This document shows, in pieces, positions 24,001 through 34,779 of a stretch of 64,000 bases of DNA. Both the position numbers and the translations under genes were made by a program. The stretch lies in the NCBI RefSeq assembly GCF_020283565.1, contig NC_060060.1:31248001-31312000 (forward strand). Reading direction: 5' to 3'. This stretch comes from Trifolium pratense (taxonomy: Eukaryota > Streptophyta > Magnoliopsida > Fabales > Fabaceae). Position 1 is the stretch's first letter. The number at the start of each line of letters is the position of its first letter. Under the pieces are notes generated by a model. That model was not told the origin of the DNA. It saw only the letters and a list, made by a program, of their open reading frames with translations, and did not search any database.

Positions 24001-27000
24001 TTGGCAAATTTTGGCTAAAACAACCTTAGGCCAGTGCATAGAGAGATACAGTCTAAACTTTCCTTCGAGTCAACATAAGCACACAACTAGGAAAGAAAGT
24101 AGAACGATGCTAAGCTATTTGAACTTTCCTTCGAGTCAACATACACACACAACTAGGAAAGAAGGTAAAAGAATTCATCAGATGAATAGATAGCTAGCAC
24201 GTAAGAATCAGAGGCATGCAACAGCGGAACATAACACATCTTAGCCTCAAAGTACAGATAGAGAGAAATAAACTCTCACATAGTGGATTCAAGATCGGAG
24301 AAATAAACTCCTTAAAATTTAAGCAACGCCACAAAGAATAGGAAAAATAAATTCCTATATAAGCATGCATATAAAAAGTAGTAGAAAAATAAATTCTACC
24401 TACTCCCCCTCAATATATGCATAAACTTCACTCCCCCTCAAAACTTGCATATTACATAGAACAGACATGCTATACTAGATGCTATAGCATTATGCATCAC
24501 ATCATGCACAACATACTACTCCCCCTTTTTAGCCATAAATTCTGACAAATAAAGTCAGTATCACATAGTAGGAGCAAAATACATATTTCCACAGAGTAAT
24601 CAGATCATAGAGAACATAGAGTGCAGAGAGAATCAGAGCATAAGAGATCATAAAGTGCATATTACAAACCATCAGGGCATAGAAAACCTGGAGTATCGGA
24701 CCCAAAGACATGGATTATGCATGTTACAATCCAGAGAGCATCAGGGCGTAGCCTAACAAATTAAAATCCAAAAGGACATGCAAATAAAGTATAAGCAGGT
24801 CACATAGAAGGACTTACGTCAGAGTCCTCCTCCTCTACCTTAGTATCACCACCTGCATTATCATCAAGAACACCAGGATTGACATTGGAAAACACCTTGA
24901 GGTCAACAATCATTTGCTTCCTAGGCAAAACATCAGTTGACTGATTGACAGATGATGTAGCACAGTCTGCAGCATGTGTACCTTCAAACAGTCTAAAATC
25001 AAAAGACAAATCACAACCTCTCTTACTAGGAACACCAACCTTAGTACAAATGTCAGGATGTTGAGCTAGAATAATGTCACACATCAGTGTAGGAAAGACT
25101 ATAGACATCTTCACAGATTTCTTTGAGGATGCTTCAGGAGATGCTGTAGAATATTGGTCTTCCTCAAACTCTGAATTACTAGAGGAAACAGTCTTCCTCT
25201 TCAAAATCTTCTTCTTTGGCTCAGAGGGCCCAGTAATCTTACTCCACTGTCTTTTAAGACCATAGATTTTCTTTTCCTTGGTAGTCTTGACAGGAACATT
25301 AGAAACAACTACATCTTTACCAGCATTGCTCCTTAACCTCCTAGTACTAGGAGCAGGAGTCCTCTCTGTAAGAGTGAGATTGTCCACATCAATAACATTG
25401 GAATCTGCATTATTATCTTTCTTAGCAGATTCATCATGCACAGACAAAGTATTCAAACTCTCATCAGACTGAGAGATCACAGCAGTGTTACTATCAGAAT
25501 ACTTCCCTTTATCAGGGATAATAACATTATCTAGAGATTGAGGTACAATTATGTTCTCCACATTTTCCTGTGCTGCAGATGTTGTAGCATCATGTGCAGC
25601 ATCCTTCTCAGGAACACTCTTCTTTACATGTTCCAACATAAAGTCAATATCATCACCAATAGTAACATCTTCTTTTCCATCTCCTTCCTTAGAATTTTTT
25701 AAATACAGCAGGGGAGAACACCACATAACTTCTACTAACAAACACTTTCTCACCACAAGAAACATCTTTATCATCAACAGACACAAAATTGTTACCAAAT
25801 CTTCAGATGTTTCAACATTACCCATAATAGCGTGCATTACTAAATAAATTGAAAAGAAAACTGCACGCCACACTTGCAATAATTGCTATAACTCTTCAGA
25901 TAGGCAAATCCCAAGTTTGCCTCGCAATTTTTCAAATTGGACCGCATCTAGAGCCTTGGTAAAAATATCAGCCAGTTGTTCTTCAGTGGCAATATGCTCA
26001 AGAGTTATAATACCTTCTTCAACAAGATCTCTGATAAAATGGTGCCTAATATCAATATGCTTCGTCCTACTATGTTGGATAGGATTCTTTGAAATATTGA
26101 TTGCACTAAGGTTATCACAGTACAATGCCATAGCATCTTGTACCACATTGTACTCCAACAACATTTGTTTCATCCATAATAGTTGGGAACAGCTACTACC
26201 AGCAGCTATGTACTCTGCTTCAGCTGTAGATAAAGATACACACTTTTGTTTCTTGCTGAACCAGGATATAAGATTGTTGCCTAAAAAGAAACAAGCTCCT
26301 GAGGTGCCTTTTCTATCATCTGCACAACCTGCCCAATCAGCATTACAATACCCCTCTAGCATAGACTTGTTCTTGTAGACCCACTTGGTACCAATCACAT
26401 TAGTATTTTCTGGTCTAGGAACTAAGTCCCAAACTTCATTCTTCTTGAACTGATTTAGCTCTTCTTGCATAGCATTTATCCAAAACTCATCAGTGAGGGC
26501 TTCCATCACATTTCTGGGTTCAAACTTAGAAACAAAACAAGCATTAGGAACTAAGTCAAGTGTCCTTCTAGTAGTAATTCCATGATTAGGATTACCAATA
26601 ATCAGATCTGTAGGATGATTCTTTTGAGTACGAATGGATGACCCTTTCTTTGAAGTAGCAAAGATTGGTTCAGGTGTAGTAATCTCTGTATCATTCTTGA
26701 ATTCCTCAATAGTTTCAGAATCTATACTACCTTGGATAGATGCTGTAGCATCTTCTGTATCATCTTTCACAACTTCACTTGAAATACCATCTATTACTAC
26801 ATTTATAGATTCCATCATGGTTTTGGTTATGTAGTTATATACTCTGTAGGCTCTGCTATTTGTTGAGTATCCCAAGAATATGCCTTCATCACTTTTAGGA
26901 TCCATTTTAGTTCTTGGTTATCTATCAGACAAGATATAACATTTACTTCCAAACACATGAAAGTACTTAACAGTAGGTTTTCTACCTTTCCACAATTCAT

Positions 27001-30000
27001 ACAGAGTAGATGTAGTTCCAGATCTCAAGGTGACACGATTATGAATATGACAAGCAGTGTTCATAGCTTCTGCCCAAAAACCATGAGAGAGTTTCTTTGC
27101 ATGTAACATTACTCTTGCAGACTCTTGTATAATTCTATTCTTTCTTTCTACTACACCATTTTGTTGTGGTGTAATGAGAGATGAAAATTCATGGATGATG
27201 CATTGAGAGGCACAAAAGTCAGAGAATCTAGAGTTTTCAAACTCCTTTCCATGATCACTTCTGATCCTTAACACAACATTGTTTTTCTCTCTTTGAAGTA
27301 GAATACATAGATCTTTGAATACGTCAAAGGTCTCTGATTTCTTTCCAATAAAATTTATCCAGGTATATCTAGAGAAATCATTTACAACAACATAGGCATA
27401 CCTTTTTCCTCCTAAGCTTTCAGTTTGCATAGGTTCCATCAAATCCATGTGTAGAAGCTCAAGAACTCTGGTAGTGGTAAGATGCTGCAGCTTTGGATGT
27501 GGCTTCTTGGTTTGTTTTCCAATTTGACATTCACCACAAATGCTTCCTTCTTCGATCTTGAGATTTGGCAAGCCCTTGATGGCTTCTTCAGGTATAGCTT
27601 TCTTCATGCTTCTTAGGTTGAGATGACCAAGTTTTTGGTGCCACAATTTTATTTCATCTTCTTTCGTGATTAAGCATGTCGACACATTTGCCTCTTCTTG
27701 GGGAACCCATAAGTAGCAGTTGTCTTTTGATCTGACGCCCCTCATCAAAATTTCACCCTCATCATTTGTAACCAAACATTCAGACTTGGTGAAGTTTACC
27801 TTCATCCCTTGGTCGCATAATTGACTGATGCTTATTAAATTTGCAGTCAATCCTTTTACTAACAACACATTGCTTAGTTTAGGCAAGCTATTACTGTTGA
27901 GCTCCCCTATACCAACAATTTCTCCTTTAGTACCATTACCACAAGTAACAAAACTAGTTGAGTAAGACTTTAAATCAACAAGAAATTTTCCAATTCCGGT
28001 ATGTGTCTTGAACAACCACTATCGAAATACCAGTCTTCCCTTGATGAAGCTCTAAGTGATGTGTGAGCAACCAGAGCAGTAATCTTCTTCTCAAGTTGAG
28101 TACCATCATTGGTCTTCGCATTCTTACCTTTAGGTTTCCATTCTTGTTGAGTGGAGGCAGTTGTGGAAACTGGTTTAGGCTGATGATGCCTGTTAGGGTA
28201 TCCAAACAATTTGTAACAAAAAGGTCTTATATGCCCTTTTCTACCACAGTAGTGACATATCCAAGAGTGATGTTTTCTTTTGTTCTTTGACAAGGGATGC
28301 TGCTTATGATGTTGTAGCATCTGTTGAGGCATCTTTTGCTTATGAGTTTCTTTTGGATGCATGTACGTGAGATCTGAGCTGTAACCTTTGTGTTTGTTGA
28401 CATTCTCATAACTAAGCCCAATATGTTTAGGCTTTAGAACATTTTTCTCTAAGATTTCTTCTAGTTGACCATCAGCTTTATGAAGTTTATCAAGATGATC
28501 ATCATCTTTATACAACATGTCGGAGAATTTTCTCAAACGCCAAATGTCAGCATTTAATTTTTCAATGACTTCCTTAGCTTCATCAAGATCAGAGGATAGA
28601 TAATTTACCTTCTTCTGGAGCTCATCCATCTTTGATATATTTTCAAATTTTTCTGCCTTCAATTGATTGATGGTTACCTTTTGTTTCTCAATGACTCTGC
28701 ATATTTCTCCACTCTTGAGGCAGAGTTCTTTGTAAGAATCAGCAAGTTCTTCGTAGGTTACCTCTCCATCACAAGATTCTGTATCAGATGTAATAGTACC
28801 TGTTAAGACTGAGATATGTTTGGCAGTCACAGATGATGTATCATCTTCTGAGTCATCATTATCAGACCAACTGACAGTTAGTCCTTTCTTCGTTCTTTTC
28901 TGATATGTTGGACATTCAGGTCTAATGTGACCATATCCCTCGCATTCATGACATTGAATATTCTTGTTTAAGCTTGACTTTTCATCACTCTTAGGTTTTC
29001 CTTGATTCACAATGTTGCGCATAGTGCCTGGAGCATCATTCTTAGAATTTGGTCTGGGTCTTTTGTCCATTTGTTTTAGAACTTTGTTGAACTGTTTTCC
29101 CAGCAATTCCATAGCTTCAGAGATACTTTCATTAGATTCTTCATCCTCCTCCAGTTCTTCTTCATTATTTTTAGATGAGAAGGCAATGCTCTTATTTTTC
29201 TTTTCACTTCTTCCATTTGCAGCACTTTCATAAGTTTGGAGTGATCCAACCAGTTCATCCAGTTTCATCTGAGATATGTTTTTGGCTTCTTCCATAGCCG
29301 TGACTTTCATATCAAATTTCTTTGGAAGAGATCTGAGCATTTTTCTTACTAACTTTTCTTCGGGAATTTTCTCCCCCAAAGAATCAAATTGATTATCATA
29401 ATCTAGAATAGTCATATGAAAATCTTGGATTGTTTCCTCATCCTTCATACGTAAATTTTCAAACTGAGTAGTAAGGATCTGTAATTTAGACATCTTTACC
29501 TGAGGAGTACCTTCATGAACAGTTTCAAGAATCTTCCAAGCTTCCTTTGCCGAGACACATTTTTTGATCAGCTTGAAGATGTGTTTGTCTACCCCATTGT
29601 ATAATGCATATAATGCTTTTGAGTTTCCCAAAGCAAGCTCATCTTCTTCTTTAGACCAGTCCTCCTCAGCTTTTAGTTCAAGTGTTGGCTTTCCATCTTT
29701 GTCCATGACCACAGGGGGGTCCCATCCTTTCAGAACAGCTTTCCAAGTTTTGCTATCCATAGATTTTAGGAAAGCAATCATGCGTGATTTCCAATAATCA
29801 TAGTTGGAGACACCAACGAGAAGCGGTAGTCTGCTTACAAGCCCTCCTTCTTTGTCCATGTTGCCAGACATTCTCCCTGGAGCTCACCCTATAACCAGAA
29901 AGGGTGCCTGCTCTGATGCCAATTGAAATCTGGCACGCAGTGAACACAATGCTGCACAAGATGCTATAGCACACGTTGCAGCAAGACAGTCGCAGAACAC

Positions 30001-33000
30001 AGTAACTAAATAAATAAATTGCAGAATAATAAATAAGACAGATAGTTGTTAACCCAGTTCAGTGCAACGTCACCTACTCTGGGGGATACCAATCCAGGAA
30101 TGAATCCACTATAATAGCTCTAGTTCAAAGCCCTCGACCAACACCCGGTACTTGACTTATCACCTAGACACTACCCGTGCAATCCTACCTAAGAACCTCT
30201 TAGATAATGAGACCCCGTCCCAAATTCCCTCTAACAACACGTACTATGTTGCTGTCAATAATAACAATAAGGATGGAGACACTCTCCTAGAAACTAGACA
30301 ACACTCTTGCTTAAAAGCTTATGAGTGAATCACACACACTAACTCCGTGCTTCAAAGCTTAGGAGTAGCTTACAATTAACAACCAAAACACAGTCCTAAA
30401 CTTGCATCAAATTGACACAAGAAAGGCTGACAAAAGACACAAACTCTAAACCCTAAAAACTCACACTTTGTAAAGAACACGGTTTAGAATACATGAGAAT
30501 AATAGCTTGAGGCTTCACATATTTATAGTCTTCAATTGTCTTGATGGGCAAGCTAGGTCTTCAGACAAATACAGCTGTAGGAATTGTGGCCAACCCTAAA
30601 TTATTTCCAGAAATATAATTCATGTTGTACCAAACAAAAAAACGCCAAAAATATAATATAATTATATTTTTGTTTTAAATAACATTCCTTCAACCGACTT
30701 CAATAAAACTTGCTGAGCAAGGCTCGTTTTGCCCAGACGCACGTGCCTGAATATATAATTGAAGCAAATCTTGACTCAGATTTGAAATAAAAATTATGCA
30801 CGAAAAACAGAGTATCAGTATGCTGTACTATAATGCTACAGCATCTCAGTCCAGCATCTGGCTGGTTGGCTTTTGCAAAATGTAGCCAATCAAAACACCA
30901 ACAATGTCCTTGTGACACAGGATTGCTGACGTGTTGTCAGCAGAATTGTTGCTATAAAGTTTTTACGGGCTAAAACATTCTGTGCATATATTACATCTTG
31001 TTGACATTTATTTAACCCGATTTGGTGCTTTTTTAGTAGATTACTATTGATAAAGAAAAATATCGGGATTTGATGTCAATATGAGATACAAATTGAACTT
31101 GAATAAAAATTTCCATCGGCGTTGAGTTAGTCATTTGCTTTGCTTTGGTGAACCTCCTGTACGCAGGGGTGAAGGAGCTCCTGCAAAACATTTCTGAAAA
31201 GCAGGGAGCAAAAATGGATTCACTTGAATCGGCTGCTGATATACCAAAATTCATTGAATCTTATAAGGTATGGAAATGTTTCTTTTAGTTCTTTCTGGAT
31301 AGCATAATTTGATTTGACAAGTCGCAGATCAATGCAATTCTTGGTTATGTTATATGTGGTGCCCTTTGTTCAGTGTTTGGTTTCTTTTGGAGTATTGCTT
31401 TTCATCTTGTGCATTTTAGCCATCTATCTCTCCTAATAATATATCTTTCTTTTCTTTTTAATAAAAAGTGCACGTTCTATGTGTGCTAAACGGACATCCT
31501 GAACAACTACTCTGTTTCACTTTCACAAATTGGCTATCTTTTCTTTTATGATTGTTACTGTATTTTAAAACTGAAGGATAATGCTTTCATTCAACATTCA
31601 GCATACTCAAGTTAAGATAAGCAAGTATTATTGTCCCGGCCAAAATACAATGTCCATGCCTGACATTTATTACTGGCAAACTGGAAAAGTTAAAGGACGA
31701 GAATCTAATGGCTATGTACACCACAATTGGTAATACAATAGGAAATGACAATCATATATGGTGCAAAAGATATGTGCGCATACAACTATATATTAAGACT
31801 ACTTAACAATGGCATTATATATGTGTATATATGTGCGCCCGCGTGTGTGTTGAAACAGTTTTAAGGCATAGAAGAATGCTATTTTTTTCTGCCACATTTA
31901 TTTCCATTTTCACCTGGTTCTTTATGTGCTGGATTTGTATGCCTATAGTTACATCCATCTTATAAAGTGAATATTGTCTTGTAGGGTCAAATCAATTTGG
32001 CAGAAGTGAAGTATCCACTGGAACACTTTAAGGTGGGTTAAAACTGTAGTTTGAAGTTATGTGTTATTGATGCACAATTGCTTCTGAACACTTTTTTTAT
32101 CTTATTAGTTATTTAAAGGTTCAATTTGATAATGTGTAAAAATTAAAATAATGGTGCATCATATGCATATGGTCTTATGACTTAATTTAATAATTACTAT
32201 TTTGTGTGAAATATTTTTAAACAACATTAACTTTCCTCCTGTGTTTTCATAAGCTAGGCACTGCTTACTGATCTAACAACATATTTCATTTAGTCGCTGT
32301 CTATGCTTGAAAAATATTCTGATACCTTTATTCTGGTCATATACAAACAGTCTTCTTATTAATGACTTTTATTCTGGCTATTTTTCTTTTCTTTTTAAAA
32401 ATTTCAATATAGCACCATTTGTATGATCTACTTCAGTTGTTTTTTATTTTGCCTTTTAGCCAATGTGGTTTTGTGGGACCTTCAAATTCTCCTGCTTTTT
32501 TCACCGATCTATACAAAGAACTAAATGAATTTGTTTTTCATTGAGCTTGCTAGATACATTTTGTCTGAACAAGAAGTTGGAACGAAAATGAACAAAATAT
32601 GACCAATTATCAAACTGAAAATCATTTAGACTTCATAATGGCAGTAACTATCTTGTTATATGACACCTATCTTGAATAATGTTCTGGGCAGACATTCAAT
32701 GAATTTTTCATTAGAGAGTTAAAACCTGGTTCAAGACCAATTGCTTCTGCTGAACATGACAACATTGCTGTATGTGGTGCTGATTGTCGTCTAATGGCAT
32801 TTAAATCAGTTGATGATAGTTCAAGATTTTGGATTAAGGTATTTCTTTTACATCTCTTGCACATGGGAGGTTTCCTGTCTCAAGAATGCATTTTCTTTTT
32901 AATATTTGGGTAGATGTTTGTCGTTTGAGAATATGCACTTAAGACTTGGACAGTTATCAGTCAGAACTAGAAGTCGGAAATGAGTGTTTTCAGTTCAGTT

Positions 33001-34779
33001 GACCTGCATGTCTAGCCTGTAAATTAGGACAGAGGTATTGAGTAGGGATTGGTTTTTGCTTATATGAGATTATAATCCGTTCTCTTTTTTCTTAAATGAA
33101 ATTATTTAGTTGCTTAAACAATTTTTAATGATGAAAAGACCCAACTGTTTAATGTTTTGTCACCTTGTTTATCAGTACAAGGAAAATCATACTATCATAG
33201 ATATTGGGATATTTCTATTTATTTCTCTTTATTATTAATCTTTTATATTCATTTATGTGTTCAAAATGAAATTCTAATGGGATTGTTATTTCTTGCTTTC
33301 AGGGTCGAAAGTTTTCAGTTCAAGGCCTTCTGGGGAAAGAAATGTGTTCCAGTGCTTTTGCTGATGGAACACTTGTGATTTTCCGTCTGGCACCACAGGT
33401 GTTTGTTGCTTTCTTTCATTGCCTCTTTAATTTTATGTTCATTTGATTGCGAATTTTGATTTGAACGTTTATTTATTGCAGGATTATCACCGTTTCCATT
33501 TGCCAGTATCCGGAACTGTTGAGCAATTTGTTAATATCCCCGGATGCCTGTTTACTGTATGTGAAATAAAACTTTGGGAAAATGAAACTTTATGTCGTTC
33601 TGTTAATTATCATTTGCAACTTTTTCTGATGTGTTCTATTTCTCTTAGGTCAATCCCATTGCTGTAAATAGCAAGTACTGTAATGTCTTCACAGAGAATA
33701 AGCGAGTTGTTTCAATAATTTCAACTGTAGATTTTGGAAAGGTTTGTGATTGCAACTAATTTGTGTGTGATGCATGAGTTTATAATGCTATCCTGCTGAA
33801 GTTTTTCTGTATGAATTTATTAGAATATATGAATTTCTTGATAACACCTATCAAAAACTTCACTGAACCTTTCGGCAATTGCAAATCATATTATAGTTTT
33901 AAGAATGCTACGATTTGCTTAATTTATGAATTTAATGCTTTTCTTCTTCAAATTTGTTATGTCACCACCATTGACATGATTGTAAAAGGGAAATTTTGCT
34001 CACAAGTTACAACTATTTTATTTCTTTGTTTAAGTTTATAAATGGCTTTCCCTTTTGCATTTTATACTTAATGTACTCCTATAGCCTAGTCCCATATCTT
34101 TGAACTTCTACCTGGTCTTGTTCTTATTCTCTTGCATTCTTGCTATTATTATTTATGGCTTGTTACATTTGTGAAAAGTTTTTACAGAACACTCTATAAG
34201 TTCCCTGGCTCCACTACAGTTGCATCTTATCGCTGCAGACCTATATGATACATGTATCTTAGAGAGTTACCTATGATTTGTGTTCAGGTGGCATTTGTTG
34301 CAATAGGAGCTACAATGGTTGGTAGCATTAATTTCACAAAGAAAAAGGGCGACTGTGTCAAGAAGGGAGATGAGGTTTGGAATCCGACCAGTTATAGTAA
34401 ACTACTATTTTTCCAATCTTCATCATTGTTCTTGTTTCTAATAAGCATATATGTTTGCTTTAATCGACAGTTTGGATATTTCTCTTTTGGTGGAAGCACT
34501 GTAATTTGTGTTTTTGAAAAGGTTGGTATTATACTTGATTATACAGCCTGTCTTTTATCTTTTCGGTTAATTAATTCTTGTTTGAAATCAATTTAGTTGA
34601 TATGGTTCTGATTTCTTATTGTACTGACCTAGATTTATATTTTCCTTCCTCTTATTGTATGTATTATGCAGGATTCAATTGCAATTGATGAAGACCTGCT
34701 ATCAAATAGCACCAGATCACTGGAGACTTTGGTTACTGTGGGGATGAGATTGGGTGTCTCCACCAGGAAATTGTCTTGA
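17840..34779 (+). CDS. PSD2/PSD3-like: Phosphatidylserine decarboxylase, C2/EF-hand type (PSD2/PSD3-like), 21 exons
   Basis: Makes phosphatidylethanolamine from phosphatidylserine; Arabidopsis PSD2 is tonoplast and PSD3 is ER. Exons: 17840-18031, 18141-18220, 18315-18339, 18797-18856, 20396-20464, 20597-20689, 20774-20824, 21103-21186, 21603-21694, 21863-22018, 22338-22422, 22801-22912, 31167-31267, 31985-32032, 32692-32838, 33303-33398, 33482-33556, 33649-33741, 34288-34374, 34471-34521, 34672-34779. All junctions are GT-AG and keep frame, giving 634 residues, the expected size. Order: basic N terminus, C2-like domain (about 45-175), two EF-hand loops (D191-E202 DYNEDGMLSFSE and D227-E238 DKNGDGVVSMDE), then the decarboxylase domain with HRFHLPVSG and FGYFSFGGST. 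Self-cleavage between G590 and S591 would create the pyruvoyl group. Intron 12 is 8,254 bp because of an antisense Sirevirus; other introns are ordinary. No lesion was seen in any exon. Confidence 0.95.
18038..18070 (+). repeat. (TC)n microsatellite in PSD intron 1
   Basis: About 16 TC units start six bases inside the donor site of intron 1. They could act as an intron pyrimidine tract and will be length-polymorphic. Confidence 0.9.
19448..19622 (-). mobile_element. SINE in PSD intron 4, antisense to the gene
   Basis: Read on minus it begins with GGGCTCAAGTGGTTAATGAG (tRNA A box). The B box GAGTTCGATTCCTGG follows about 60 bp later, then a roughly 100-bp body and an A-rich end (the T run at 19450-19458 on plus). 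This is a tRNA-derived SINE layout. The target-site duplication is not clear. Confidence 0.7.
20269..20342 (+). mobile_element. 5'-truncated SINE tail with target-site duplication
   Basis: A 48-bp insert (20283-20330) holding the common plant phrase CCCCACTCAGTGGGATAAGG followed by TTG repeats. It is flanked by the direct repeat TTATAACTTTGG (20271-20282 and 20331-20342). The TTG tail and 12-bp or longer duplication indicate LINE-dependent insertion of a truncated SINE, 54 bp upstream of exon 5. Confidence 0.75.
21258..21322 (+). repeat. 32-bp tandem repeat in PSD intron 8, with a third copy in intron 10
   Basis: TTATCATCAGTGTGCTTCTA plus TACCTGGA occurs twice in a row in intron 8 and once more near 22167-22200 in intron 10. 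The intron 10 copy has the longer shared context GCTAACTTATCATC...GGATATGGATT. The copies appear to be an intragenic duplication. Confidence 0.7.
23010..23990 (-). repeat. 3' LTR of the Sirevirus (981 bp)
   Basis: Compared by eye with the other LTR it differs by two substitutions (about 23761 in a T run and 23855) and one base in an A run near 23725. Starts TG and ends CA. Confidence 0.95.
24800..25879 (-). pseudogene. Sirevirus ORF3 (env-like / plant transposon protein), internally shortened
   Basis: The open frame of 359 codons lies between pol and the 3' LTR. The middle is acidic and Ser-rich, with a basic patch KKKILKRK. The C-terminal part (FPTLMCDIILAQHPDI ... LSFDFRLFEGTH) matches the conserved end of the ORF3/env-like protein of legume Sireviruses. 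The region normally found between these parts seems to be missing. The N-terminal 60 codons look like read-through of non-coding sequence rather than a true start. No transmembrane envelope structure is evident. Confidence 0.6.
25886..28015 (-). pseudogene. Sirevirus pol: integrase and RNase H, RT deleted
   Basis: From 28015 downward: end of protease, GAG-pre-integrase (KLWHQKLGHLNLRSM), integrase zinc site and catalytic core (HMDLMEPMQ, NDFSRYTW, DHGKEFEN), up to CYILSDR. A TAA at 26920-26918 then interrupts the frame, which continues in phase with PRTKMDPKSDEGIFLGYS. After GTKWVYKNK (junction near 26365) the sequence jumps straight to the RNase H region (ADWAGCADDRKGTSGACFF ... STAEAEYIA). 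Nearly all of the reverse transcriptase, including its catalytic Asp pair, has been removed without loss of frame. The 5' end is offset by one base from gag because of a single-base loss around 28001. Confidence 0.9.
27970..29871 (-). CDS. Sirevirus gag with start of protease
   Basis: An open frame of 633 codons starts at ATG 29871, right after the primer-binding site. It contains a UBN2-type gag domain (YDYWKSRMIAFLKS ... AKEAWKILE), two CCHC zinc knuckles (CHECEGYGHIRPEC and CHYCGRKGHIRPFC), and the protease motif WYFDSGCSRH. It then loses frame near 28001. A coiled-coil-rich segment (about residues 370-460) lies between the knuckles. Gag forms the particle and binds element RNA; this one appears intact up to the protease. 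Confidence 0.88.
   Translation of the reverse strand: MSGNMDKEGGLVSRLPLLVGVSNYDYWKSRMIAFLKSMDSKTWKAVLKGWDPPVVMDKDGKPTLELKAEEDWSKEEDELALGNSKALYALYNGVDKHIFKLIKKCVSAKEAWKILETVHEGTPQVKMSKLQILTTQFENLRMKDEETIQDFHMTILDYDNQFDSLGEKIPEEKLVRKMLRSLPKKFDMKVTAMEEAKNISQMKLDELVGSLQTYESAANGRSEKKNKSIAFSSKNNEEELEEDEESNESISEAMELLGKQFNKVLKQMDKRPRPNSKNDAPGTMRNIVNQGKPKSDEKSSLNKNIQCHECEGYGHIRPECPTYQKRTKKGLTVSWSDNDDSEDDTSSVTAKHISVLTGTITSDTESCDGEVTYEELADSYKELCLKSGEICRVIEKQKVTINQLKAEKFENISKMDELQKKVNYLSSDLDEAKEVIEKLNADIWRLRKFSDMLYKDDDHLDKLHKADGQLEEILEKNVLKPKHIGLSYENVNKHKGYSSDLTYMHPKETHKQKMPQQMLQHHKQHPLSKNKRKHHSWICHYCGRKGHIRPFCYKLFGYPNRHHQPKPVSTTASTQQEWKPKGKNAKTNDGTQLEKKITALVAHTSLRASSREDWYFDSGCSRHIPELENFLLI
29924..30903 (-). 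repeat. 5' LTR of the Sirevirus (980 bp)
   Basis: Nearly identical to the other LTR. In element orientation it is followed directly by the PBS. It contains the element promoter, which points away from the host gene's direction. Confidence 0.95.

Larger units (their letters stand above)
23005..30908 (-). mobile_element. Sirevirus-lineage Ty1/copia retrotransposon with TSD ATGTC
   Basis: The element proper is 23010-30903 (7,894 bp), read on minus, between ATGTC duplications (23005-23009 and 30904-30908). LTRs begin TGAAATCTGG and end AACACCAACA. In element orientation a primer-binding site TGGCATCAGAGC follows the 5' LTR. Several polypurine tracts of the AAAGGGGGAG type (complement of CTCCCCCTTT at about 23991, also near 24405, 24431 and 24521) precede the 3' LTR. 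Multiple such tracts and an extra ORF after pol are hallmarks of Sireviruses. Gag, protease, integrase, RNase H and ORF3 remain; most of the reverse transcriptase is deleted. It lies antisense within PSD intron 12. Confidence 0.93.

Noticed and set aside
24800..25879. Host gene for an acidic nuclear protein
   Set aside because: It lies wholly inside the LTR retrotransposon between pol and the polypurine tracts, and its C terminus matches the Sirevirus ORF3 family.
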